Shown here: one piece after another, positions 42,091 through 49,983 of the stretch
Numbering within the stretch: the stretch's first letter is position 1
How the letters are laid out: each line of letters begins with the position of its first letter
Source: Eubacterium_G segne
GTDB lineage: Bacteria > Bacillota > Clostridia > Lachnospirales > Lachnospiraceae
Assembly: GCF_014287775.1 (NCBI RefSeq)
Contig: NZ_JACOOZ010000006.1
Location: forward strand, 124,001-188,000
Direction of reading: 5' to 3'
Length of the DNA: 64,000 nucleotides
Notes under the pieces: generated by a model
Told to the model about the DNA's origin: nothing
The model's input: only the letters and a program-made list of their open reading frames with translations
The model's database searches: none
Translations under genes and position numbers: made by a program

Positions 42091-43626
42091 TTAAACCTGT
42101 GCTGTTTTTACAGATTCAAACTCTTCTACAATTTCCTTTTCAGGAGCAGGAGTAAGAAGACTTACAACTACAATGAATATACATGCTACTATAAAGGCAG
42201 GTAATAATTCGTAGATATCTAAAGCTCCACCTAAAGGACGTACAACATATTTCCATAGGAAAATCATAATACCACCTGATAGCATACCGGCAATGGCACC
42301 ATACTTGTTTGAACGTTTCCAGAATAATGCAAACAGCATTACAGGTCCGAAGGTAGCACCAAATCCTGCCCATGCGAAAGATACAATCTGGAATACATTA
42401 CTTTTAGGATTAGATGCCAGGAATATGGCAATTATTGAAATAACAATAACAGTTGCTCTGGCTACAACTACTTTTTTCTTTTCAGAAAGTTTAATTCCAA
42501 ATACCCCGTCTAACATATTTTCAGTAACACTAGATGAAGCAGCTAAAAGCTGTGAGTCTGATGTGGACATGGTTGATGCAAGAATACCTGCAAGAATAAT
42601 TCCGGCTACAATGGCGAAAATAAAACCGTGTTTACTTATAACAGTTGAAATCTGAACAATAATTGTTTCTGAGTCAAATGAACCATATGCGCCTAAAATT
42701 CCTTCAGTTGACATACTAAATCCGATAATGCCGATTAAAATAGCAGCAGCCATGGAAATAACTACCCATGTGCTGGCAATACGTCTTGATAATTTAACAT
42801 TTTCAGGATCATCAATAGCCATAAATCTTAATAAAATATGTGGCATGCCAAAATATCCAAGCCCCCATGCCAATGTAGAAATAATAGTAATAATACCATA
42901 CTGATTAGCTGAATTAGTAGCTGCGTTGTAGCTTGAATTAAAGCTGAAATATCCCGGTAAATCCTTTGCATTGGCAATAACCTGATCCATTCCACCAACG
43001 GAATCAATACCGTAAAATACAACAATTGCCAAAGCAACAGTCATAATAATACTTTGTATAAAGTCTGTGGTACTTGCTGCAAGGAATCCACCAAGGGATG
43101 TGTAAGCAATAATAACAATGGCACTGATAATCATAGCTGTCATGTAATTAATTCCAAATAATGAATTAAATAATTTTCCACAGGCTGCAAATCCTGATGC
43201 AGTATAAGGAACAAAGAATATAATGATTATCATTGCTGAAACACATTTAAGAACTTTTTTATCACGATATCTGTTAGCAAAGAAATCAGGGATTGTTATT
43301 GAGTTGTTACAAATAACTGTGTATTTTCTAAGTCTTTTTGCAACAATAAGCCAGTTGACATATGTACCAAGAGCAAGACCTGCAATAGTCCAGAAAGTAT
43401 CACATACACCGGTAAGATATGCAAGTCCCGGAAGTCCCATAAGAAGGTAACTGCTCATATCTGATGCTTCAGCACTCATAGCCGTAACAAAAGGTCCAAG
43501 CTTTCTTCCACCTAAATAAAAGTCGTGGGTTGTGTTTGACTTTTTAGAAAAATAAAAACCGATAACCAGCATTGCTCCCATGTATACAATGATGGAAATC
43601 AGAATTCCAATTTGTGAAGTTGTCAT
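42091..43626 (-). CDS. putP: Sodium/proline symporter
   Basis: Secondary transporter of the sodium:solute symporter family that imports proline with Na+. The 511 residues have about 13 membrane helices. PutP-like landmarks are DFYLGGRKLGPFVTAMSAEASDMSSYLLMGLPG (in part: SAEASDMSSYLL, in the sodium site), GGFLAASTTDFIQ and ASTMSTSDSQLLAASS near residue 345. GAGGAG precedes the ATG on the minus strand. The region between it and spoVAD (43627-43813) is AT-rich with nothing clear in it. Confidence 0.9.
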   Translation of the reverse strand: MTTSQIGILISIIVYMGAMLVIGFYFSKKSNTTHDFYLGGRKLGPFVTAMSAEASDMSSYLLMGLPGLAYLTGVCDTFWTIAGLALGTYVNWLIVAKRLRKYTVICNNSITIPDFFANRYRDKKVLKCVSAMIIIIFFVPYTASGFAACGKLFNSLFGINYMTAMIISAIVIIAYTSLGGFLAASTTDFIQSIIMTVALAIVVFYGIDSVGGMDQVIANAKDLPGYFSFNSSYNAATNSANQYGIITIISTLAWGLGYFGMPHILLRFMAIDDPENVKLSRRIASTWVVISMAAAILIGIIGFSMSTEGILGAYGSFDSETIIVQISTVISKHGFIFAIVAGIILAGILASTMSTSDSQLLAASSSVTENMLDGVFGIKLSEKKKVVVARATVIVISIIAIFLASNPKSNVFQIVSFAWAGFGATFGPVMLFALFWKRSNKYGAIAGMLSGGIMIFLWKYVVRPLGGALDIYELLPAFIVACIFIVVVSLLTPAPEKEIVEEFESVKTAQV

Positions 43627-43813
43627 AATTTTTATCTCCTCTGTAATTTTATTAAAATAGAACTAAGCACTATTTTATAGGAAATAATTGTATAAGGCAA
43701 GTGTAAATAACCTTTTTTTTCCTTATTAATAATATATGAAAAGCATATTTAAAAGATAAATGGGAATAATAATAACAAGTTGGAAAGAGTAAGAAAAATA
43801 AGGAGAAAAACAT

Positions 43814-44821
43814 ATGGGGCAGGTAATTGGAAAACAAAGTGTACTTTTTGAAAATCCACCTTATCTTATAGAAGGGGCATCAATTGTGGGACAAAAAGAG
43901 GGGGAAGGACCTCTTGGAAAATGTTTTGATGTGGTAGAACAGGATCCAATGCTTGGAATGGAAACATGGGAAGAGGCAGAAAGCCTTTTGCAAAAAGAAG
44001 CAATTCAGAAGGTGCTACTTAAGTCTAATATGACTAAGGATGATATAAGATATATTTTTGCCGGAGATTTATTAGGGCAGCTTATAGCTACCACATTTGG
44101 AATATTGGAGTTTGAAATTCCTTTTTTCGGATTATATGGTGCGTGTTCTACCATAGGAGAGGCTTTAAGCATTGCAGCCATAACGGTGGAGGGAGGCAAT
44201 GCAGACAATGTTATTGCTGTGGCCTCCAGCCATTTCGCCAGTGCCGAGAGACAGTTCAGATTTCCTTTGGCATATGGTAACCAACGACCATATGCTGCCA
44301 CATGGACAGTGACAGGTTGTGGGGCAGTTGTTGTGGGCAAGCAAAAAGGATTTGCAAAAATTACCGGAATAACTACAGGTAAAATAGTGGATTACGGCGT
44401 TAAGGATGCACAAAATATGGGAGCATGTATGGCACCGGCAGCTGCTGAGGTAATTTATCAGCATTTTAAGGATTTTAATTCCACTCCGGGAGATTACGAT
44501 AAAATAATTACGGGAGACTTAGGGATAGTAGGAAAAACAATATTGTTTGATTTGTTAATGGAAAAAGGATATGATATTTCAAAAGTTCATATGGACTGTG
44601 GAATAGAAATGTTTGATGCAGGAACTCAGGATACCCATGCAGGAGGAAGCGGATGTGGATGTGCAGCCACGGTTCTTACAGGATATATCTTTAAGCAGCT
44701 TAAAAAGAAAGCCTTTAAGAAAATTTTATTTATTCCTACAGGAGCGTTAATGTCACCTGTAAGTTTTAATGAGGGAAACAGTGTTCCGGGAATTGCACAT
44801 TGTGTTATGATAGAGGTTTAA
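43814..44821 (+). CDS. spoVAD: Stage V sporulation protein AD
   Basis: SpoVAD is part of the inner-membrane channel that moves dipicolinic acid into the forespore and out again on germination; it binds the ligand and has a thiolase-like fold. The 335 residues match the family: GKCFDVVEQDPMLG, FAGDLLGQLIA, LYGACSTIGEALSIAA, VASSHFASAERQFRFP and HAGGSGCGCAATV. SpoVAE starts 12 bases after it. SpoVAC, the usual first gene, is absent upstream, where the divergent putP lies. Confidence 0.94.
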   Translation: MGQVIGKQSVLFENPPYLIEGASIVGQKEGEGPLGKCFDVVEQDPMLGMETWEEAESLLQKEAIQKVLLKSNMTKDDIRYIFAGDLLGQLIATTFGILEFEIPFFGLYGACSTIGEALSIAAITVEGGNADNVIAVASSHFASAERQFRFPLAYGNQRPYAATWTVTGCGAVVVGKQKGFAKITGITTGKIVDYGVKDAQNMGACMAPAAAEVIYQHFKDFNSTPGDYDKIITGDLGIVGKTILFDLLMEKGYDISKVHMDCGIEMFDAGTQDTHAGGSGCGCAATVLTGYIFKQLKKKAFKKILFIPTGALMSPVSFNEGNSVPGIAHCVMIEV

Positions 44822-44833
44822 AGGGGGAGAAAG

Positions 44834-45187
44834 ATGATTTTTATAAAAAGTTTTGTGGTAGGTGGAATAATATGTGCCATAGTGCAGGTTATTATTAATA
44901 AGACAAAACTTACACCGGGAAGAATTATGGTAGGATTGGTCTGCCTTGGAGTAATATTAGGAGCCATAGGGCTTTATCAGCCTTTTGCCGACTGGGCAGG
45001 TTGTGGGGCGACAGTTCCCCTGTTAGGATTTGGCAATAATTTGTGGAAGGGAATGAAGGAAGCCATAGGAGAATCCGGAGTTCTGGGATTGTTTAAAGGA
45101 GGCTTTACATCAGGAGCGGTAGGTATATCAGGAGCATTGATTTTCGGGTATCTTGCATCCCTTATTTTTAAGTCAAAAATGCAATAA
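44834..45187 (+). CDS. spoVAE: Stage V sporulation protein AE
   Basis: A 117-residue membrane protein of the SpoVA dipicolinic acid channel. It has about four hydrophobic segments and the family patterns CAIVQVIINKTKLTPGRIMV (key piece TKLTPGRIMV), GATVPLLGFGNNLWKG and GLFKGGFTSGAVGISGAL. It is co-transcribed with spoVAD. GGGGAGAAAG precedes the ATG. Confidence 0.92.
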   Translation: MIFIKSFVVGGIICAIVQVIINKTKLTPGRIMVGLVCLGVILGAIGLYQPFADWAGCGATVPLLGFGNNLWKGMKEAIGESGVLGLFKGGFTSGAVGISGALIFGYLASLIFKSKMQ

Positions 45188-45515
45188 AGGATAAAAGATT
45201 AAAATTGTAATGTAGTCCGGGCGGAGGTATACCTTTAATAATTAAAATAATTCCATACAAACTTAATAATATAAAGCAAAATACACAATTACCTTATTTG
45301 ATTAAGTTAAAGCGTGGCAAAGGTTGAAAAAATTAAATTTTTATATTATAATTTGTCAATGTAATGTGTTGAAGTCTTAAAATTTGGATTAATGATGTTT
45401 TTTATCATAATCGTGCAATAGGAAGCATGTCATAAAAGGCTTTTGGTGCATGAAAAATATGCATTTATAACACATGAGATTAACTAAAATTATGTTATAG
45501 AAGGAGGACTACAAA
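45188..45515 (+). other. Intergenic region between spoVAE and gdhA
   Basis: About 330 bases without a gene. The gdhA promoter is at 45324-45352. The ~150-base leader after it holds TTTTGGTGCATGAAAAATATGCATTT-like sequence (a short TGCAT pair) but no riboswitch I recognise. Confidence 0.6.
45324..45352 (+). promoter_or_regulatory. Sigma-A type promoter for gdhA
   Basis: TTGAAA (45324-45329), 17 bases, TATAAT (45347-45352). The transcript would have a leader of about 155 bases. Confidence 0.72.
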
Positions 45516-46850
45516 ATGTCATATGTAGACGAGGTATTAGCAAAGGTTAAAGAAAAAAATGCTAGTGAACCGGAATTTTTACAGGCAGTTGAAGAAGTGT
45601 TAAATTCACTTAGACCTGTAATTGATGCAAACGAGGATAAGTATAGAAGAGAGGCTTTACTTGAAAGAATCTGCGAACCTGAAAGACAGTTCAAGTTCAG
45701 AGTTCCTTGGGTAGATGATAAGGGACAGGTACAGGTTAATACAGGCTACAGAGTACAGTTTAACTCAGCTATCGGACCATACAAGGGTGGTTTAAGACTT
45801 CATCCATCAGTAAATATTGGTATTATTAAATTCTTAGGTTTTGAACAGATTTTCAAGAACTCACTTACAGGACTTCCAATTGGTGGTGGTAAAGGTGGTT
45901 CTGACTTCGATCCTAAGGGCAAATCAGATAGAGAAGTAATGGCATTCTGCCAGAGCTTTATGACAGAACTTTGTAAATATATCGGCGCTGATACTGACGT
46001 TCCTGCAGGTGACATCGGAACAGGTGCCAGAGAAATCGGATATATGTTTGGACAGTATAAGAGAATCCGTGGATTATATGAAGGTGTTCTTACAGGTAAG
46101 GGACTTACATACGGCGGTTCTTTAGCTAGAACAGAAGCTACAGGTTACGGATTACTTTACTTAACACAGGAATTAATGAAAGACCATAATGAAAGCATGG
46201 AAGGCAAGACAGTAGTTGTTTCAGGTGCTGGTAACGTTGCTATCTACGCTATTCAGAAAGCACAGCAGATGGGTGCTAAGGTTGTTACATGTTCAGATTC
46301 AACAGGTTGGATTTATGATCCTGAAGGAATCGATGTAGACCTTCTTAAGGAAGTTAAGGAAGTCAAGAGAGCAAGACTTACAGAATATGCTGCTGCAAGA
46401 CCTTCAGCTGAATATCATGAAGGACGTGGAGTATGGCAGATTAAATGTGATATCGCTCTTCCATGTGCTACACAGAATGAATTACTTATCGATGATGCTA
46501 AGCAGTTAGTAGCTAACGGATGTAAAGCTGTTTGTGAAGGTGCTAATATGCCTACAACAATTGATGCAACAGAATACTTACAGGAAAACGGCGTATGGTT
46601 CGTTGGTGGTAAAGCTGCTAACGCAGGTGGTGTTGCTACATCAGCTCTTGAAATGTCACAGAACAGCGAAAGACTTTCATGGACATTCGAAGAAGTTGAC
46701 GCTAAATTACAGACAATTATGGTTAACATTTATCATAACATCAGTGATGCTGCTAAGAGATACGGATTTGAAGGTAACTACGTAGTAGGTGCTAACATTG
46801 CCGGATTTGAAAAAGTAGCAGAAGCTATGGAAGCACAGGGCGTTTGCTAA
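45516..46850 (+). CDS. gdhA: Glutamate dehydrogenase
   Basis: Hexameric enzyme linking 2-oxoglutarate and ammonia to glutamate. The 444 residues have the substrate-lysine region GGLRLHPSVN, LPIGGGKGGSDFDPKGKSD with the catalytic Lys, PAGDIGTGAREIGYMFG, and the nucleotide-binding VVSGAGNVAIYAIQKA. Preference for NAD or NADP is not evident by eye, but the length and motifs fit the NADP-type bacterial form. Codon use looks like that of a highly expressed gene. AGGAGGA precedes the ATG, and a strong terminator follows. Confidence 0.95.
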   Translation: MSYVDEVLAKVKEKNASEPEFLQAVEEVLNSLRPVIDANEDKYRREALLERICEPERQFKFRVPWVDDKGQVQVNTGYRVQFNSAIGPYKGGLRLHPSVNIGIIKFLGFEQIFKNSLTGLPIGGGKGGSDFDPKGKSDREVMAFCQSFMTELCKYIGADTDVPAGDIGTGAREIGYMFGQYKRIRGLYEGVLTGKGLTYGGSLARTEATGYGLLYLTQELMKDHNESMEGKTVVVSGAGNVAIYAIQKAQQMGAKVVTCSDSTGWIYDPEGIDVDLLKEVKEVKRARLTEYAAARPSAEYHEGRGVWQIKCDIALPCATQNELLIDDAKQLVANGCKAVCEGANMPTTIDATEYLQENGVWFVGGKAANAGGVATSALEMSQNSERLSWTFEEVDAKLQTIMVNIYHNISDAAKRYGFEGNYVVGANIAGFEKVAEAMEAQGVC

Positions 46851-46882
46851 TTACAATAAAATATAGTTAATTTTCCTGAATT

Positions 46883-46933
46883 TAACAGCTCTTTAATGGT
46901 TGCATAGAAAATCATTAAAGGGCTGTTTTTTTC
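46883..46933 (+). terminator. Terminator after gdhA
   Basis: AACAGCTCTTTAATG pairs with CATTAAAGGGCTGTT with one mismatched pair, followed by a run of T. Confidence 0.9.
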
Positions 46934-47024
46934 TTTGACCTTATGGAGATATTATAGTAAACTAGATTAGTTGACAATAAAAATCTTCCCGTAAAATATA
47001 TCTTGAACTAAAGGGAGAAGGTAC

Positions 47025-47136
47025 TATGGGGAGAAAACAAAAAGGACGGAGTTTATTTTTTTGAATATTTCTGATAAATTGCCGCTGACCGATGGGAGGA
47101 GGCACTATATATTCCGGAAAAGATTAAAATGAAATG
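47025..47136 (+). pseudogene. Possible remnant of a small gene
   Basis: A well-spaced GGGAG site precedes ATGGGGAGAAAACAAAAAGG, giving MGRKQKGRSLFF and then a stop. In another frame the sequence ends in DRWEEALYIPEKIKMK before a stop. The T-run near 47058 is a likely slip site. It may be a broken small gene; I do not recognise it. Confidence 0.25.
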
Positions 47137-47147
47137 AGGTTAATAAA

Positions 47148-48521
47148 ATGCAGGAAAGAGAACAATTAAAGTCTAGATTGGGATTTTTGCTTATATCGGC
47201 AGGATGTGCAATCGGAATTGGAAACGTATGGAAATTTCCTTATATGACAGGCCAGGGCGGAGGCGGAATGTTTGTTTTATTTTACATTCTGTTTTTGCTG
47301 GTTTTAGGAATACCTATTATGACTATGGAGTTTGCAGTAGGTCGTGCCAGCAGGAAAAGTCCGGTTCAGGCATATTATCAGTTAGAAAAGCCCGGAACTA
47401 AGTGGCATATACATGGTTATGTGGCACTTATAGGAAACTATCTCCTTATGATGTTTTACACCACAGTATCAGGCTGGATGTTATATTATTTCTATCTTAC
47501 AGCCACAGGCAAATTTGTAGGACTTGATGCAGATGGCGTTGGCAATGTATTTAACGAAATGTTAAGTCAGCCGGGAATAATGGCATTATGTATGATAATT
47601 GTTGTGGCAGTTGGAATTTTTATATGTTCCATAGGAGTTCAAAGCGGTCTTGAAAAAGTGTCTAAGTTTATGATGGTGGCACTTCTTATTATAATGATTG
47701 TTCTTGCCGTAAACAGCTTTTTTATGAGCGGGGCAAAGGAGGGCCTTAAGTTCTTTTTAGTACCAGATGTGGCAAGAATGAAAAGTGTAGGTGTGGGAAA
47801 AACAATAGTTTTTGCCATGAATCAGGCGTTTTTCACCCTTAGTTTAGGAATTGGAGCCATGGCAATATTTGGAAGTTATATTGGAAAAGAACGTTCATTG
47901 TTAGGTGAATCCATTAATATTGCTTTTCTTGATACCTTTGTGGCAATAACATCAGGACTTATTATATTCCCTGCATGCTTTACTTTCGGAGTAGACCAGA
48001 CCCAGGGACCAAGTCTTATATTTATAACACTGCCTAATATTTTTAATCATATTCCTCTTGGAAGACTGTGGGGAAGCCTATTCTTTGTATTTATGTCCTT
48101 TGCGGCATTTTCCACGGTGCTGGCAGTATTTGAAAATATAATTTGCTGTGGAATGGAGCTTAAGAATTGGAGCAGAAAGAAGTCAAGTTTTGTCAACTTT
48201 ATAGCAATAACCCTGTTATCTCTTCCTTGCGTATTGGGATACAATTTGTGGCAGTGGGATGGATTTAAGGTATTTGGCGGAACAGTTTTAGATTTTGAAG
48301 ATTTTCTTGTAAGTAATTTATTACTTCCGTTGGGTTCTTTAGTGTATCTTTTATTCTGTACCGGAAAAAATGGCTGGGGCTGGGATAATTACATGGCTGA
48401 AGCTAATACCGGTAAGGGATTAAAGATGAGAAATGGAATGAGATTTTATATTACATATATACTTCCGATTATAATTTTATTTATTTTTGGCTTTGGAATA
48501 TATGATAAATTTTTTAGCTAG
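47148..48521 (+). CDS. Sodium-dependent transporter, NSS/SNF family (copy 1)
   Basis: A 457-residue secondary transporter of the neurotransmitter:sodium symporter family, which in bacteria imports amino acids. The first helix has the sodium and substrate site SAGCAIGIGNVWKFPYM (family NVWRFPY), followed by GGGMFVLFYILFLLVLGIPIM (key piece GGGMFVLFY). About eleven membrane helices are predicted, one fewer than eukaryotic members. It lies after gdhA, separated by a terminator. A close paralogue follows after 19 bases. The substrate is unknown. Confidence 0.9.
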   Translation: MQEREQLKSRLGFLLISAGCAIGIGNVWKFPYMTGQGGGGMFVLFYILFLLVLGIPIMTMEFAVGRASRKSPVQAYYQLEKPGTKWHIHGYVALIGNYLLMMFYTTVSGWMLYYFYLTATGKFVGLDADGVGNVFNEMLSQPGIMALCMIIVVAVGIFICSIGVQSGLEKVSKFMMVALLIIMIVLAVNSFFMSGAKEGLKFFLVPDVARMKSVGVGKTIVFAMNQAFFTLSLGIGAMAIFGSYIGKERSLLGESINIAFLDTFVAITSGLIIFPACFTFGVDQTQGPSLIFITLPNIFNHIPLGRLWGSLFFVFMSFAAFSTVLAVFENIICCGMELKNWSRKKSSFVNFIAITLLSLPCVLGYNLWQWDGFKVFGGTVLDFEDFLVSNLLLPLGSLVYLLFCTGKNGWGWDNYMAEANTGKGLKMRNGMRFYITYILPIIILFIFGFGIYDKFFS

Positions 48522-48540
48522 AAAGGTATGAGGATTTAAT

Positions 48541-49911
48541 ATGCAGGAAAGAGAACAACTAAAATCCAGGCTGGGATTTTTGCTATTGTCGGCAGGATGT
48601 GCCATTGGAATCGGAAATGTGTGGAAATTTCCATATATGGCAGGACAGGGTGGCGGCGGAATGTTTGTATTACTGTACATTCTGTTTTTGATGATTCTTG
48701 GAATACCAATTATGACAATGGAATTTTCGGTAGGTCGTGCCAGTAAAAAAAGTCCTGTCAGGTCATTTAAACAATTGGAAAAGCCAGGGACGAAATGGCA
48801 CATACATGGGTATGTTTCCTTGGTGGGAAATTATATAATCATGATGTTTTATACCACAGTAGCAGGCTGGATGTTATATTATTTTTATCTTACGGCTACA
48901 GGCAGATTTACAGGCCTTGATGCACAGGCGATTTCAGTTGTGTTTGATGATATGAAACAAAATCCCGTGGTAATGGTTACCTGTATGGTAATTGTTGTGG
49001 TAGTGGGAGTTTTTATCTGTTCAATTGGCGTACAGAATGGTCTTGAAAAAGTATCAAAGGCAATGATGACATCTTTACTTATTATAATGCTTGTTCTTGC
49101 CGTAAACAGTTTCTTTATGGATGGAGCAAAGGAAGGGTTAAGCTTTTTTCTTATACCGGATTTTGGCAGAATGAGTAGCGTAGGCATAGGAAAAACAATA
49201 GTTTATGCCATGAATCAGGCATTCTTTACTTTAAGTGTGGGAATAGGCTCTATGGCAATATTTGGAAGCTATATTGAAAAGGATCATTCATTACTTTCAG
49301 AGTCTATTAATATAGCAGCCCTTGATACCTTTGTGGCAATAACATCGGGACTTATTATATTTCCGGCATGTTTTACTTTTGGAGTAGATCAGACCCAGGG
49401 ACCAAGTCTTATATTTATAACATTGCCTAATATTTTTAACCACATACCTCTTGGAAGATTGTGGGGAAGTTTATTCTTTGTATTTATGTCCTTTGCGGCA
49501 TTTTCCACCGTATTGGCAGTGTTTGAAAATATAATATGCTGTGACATGGAACTGAAAAACTGGAGCAGAAAGAAATCATGCCTTTTTAATTTAGTGGCAA
49601 TAACGGTTTTGTCGCTACCATGTGCTTTGGGATATAGTGTTTTGAAGTGGAAGGGATTTGAAGTGTTTGGTGGAACGGTATTGGACTTTGAGGACTTTAT
49701 AGTAAGCAATATTTTACTTCCATTAGGCTCCCTTGTTTATCTGTTGTTTTGTACAAGAAATAAAGGCTGGGGCTGGGATAATTATATAGCTGAAGCTAAT
49801 ACAGGAAAGGGATTAAAGCTTCGTAGCAGTATGAGGTTTTATATCACATATATATTACCGCTGATAATATTATTTATATTTGGATTTGGAATATACGATA
49901 AGTTTTTCTAA
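48541..49911 (+). CDS. Sodium-dependent transporter, NSS/SNF family (copy 2)
   Basis: A 456-residue paralogue of the preceding gene with the same first ~16 residues (MQEREQLKSRLGFLL) and long shared stretches such as FGVDQTQGPSLIFI and IFNHIPLGRLWGSLFF. Differences cluster in the second half of helix 3 to helix 6, which may change the substrate. The two genes are in one transcript, ending at a perfect hairpin. The start follows AGAAAGGTATGAGG. Confidence 0.9.
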   Translation: MQEREQLKSRLGFLLLSAGCAIGIGNVWKFPYMAGQGGGGMFVLLYILFLMILGIPIMTMEFSVGRASKKSPVRSFKQLEKPGTKWHIHGYVSLVGNYIIMMFYTTVAGWMLYYFYLTATGRFTGLDAQAISVVFDDMKQNPVVMVTCMVIVVVVGVFICSIGVQNGLEKVSKAMMTSLLIIMLVLAVNSFFMDGAKEGLSFFLIPDFGRMSSVGIGKTIVYAMNQAFFTLSVGIGSMAIFGSYIEKDHSLLSESINIAALDTFVAITSGLIIFPACFTFGVDQTQGPSLIFITLPNIFNHIPLGRLWGSLFFVFMSFAAFSTVLAVFENIICCDMELKNWSRKKSCLFNLVAITVLSLPCALGYSVLKWKGFEVFGGTVLDFEDFIVSNILLPLGSLVYLLFCTRNKGWGWDNYIAEANTGKGLKLRSSMRFYITYILPLIILFIFGFGIYDKFF

Positions 49912-49928
49912 GTCATGCTTTATTAGCA

Positions 49929-49972
49929 GGTAAACAAAAAAGGATTGCTTTTGCAATCCTTTTTTGTTTACC
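49929..49972. terminator. Perfect bidirectional terminator
   Basis: A 20-bp perfect stem with a TTTT loop: its inner part is AAGGATTGC-TTTT-GCAATCCTT, flanked by A-tract and T-tract arms. It serves the transporter pair and the convergent pbp gene. Confidence 0.95.
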
Positions 49973-49983
49973 TTATAAAAACC

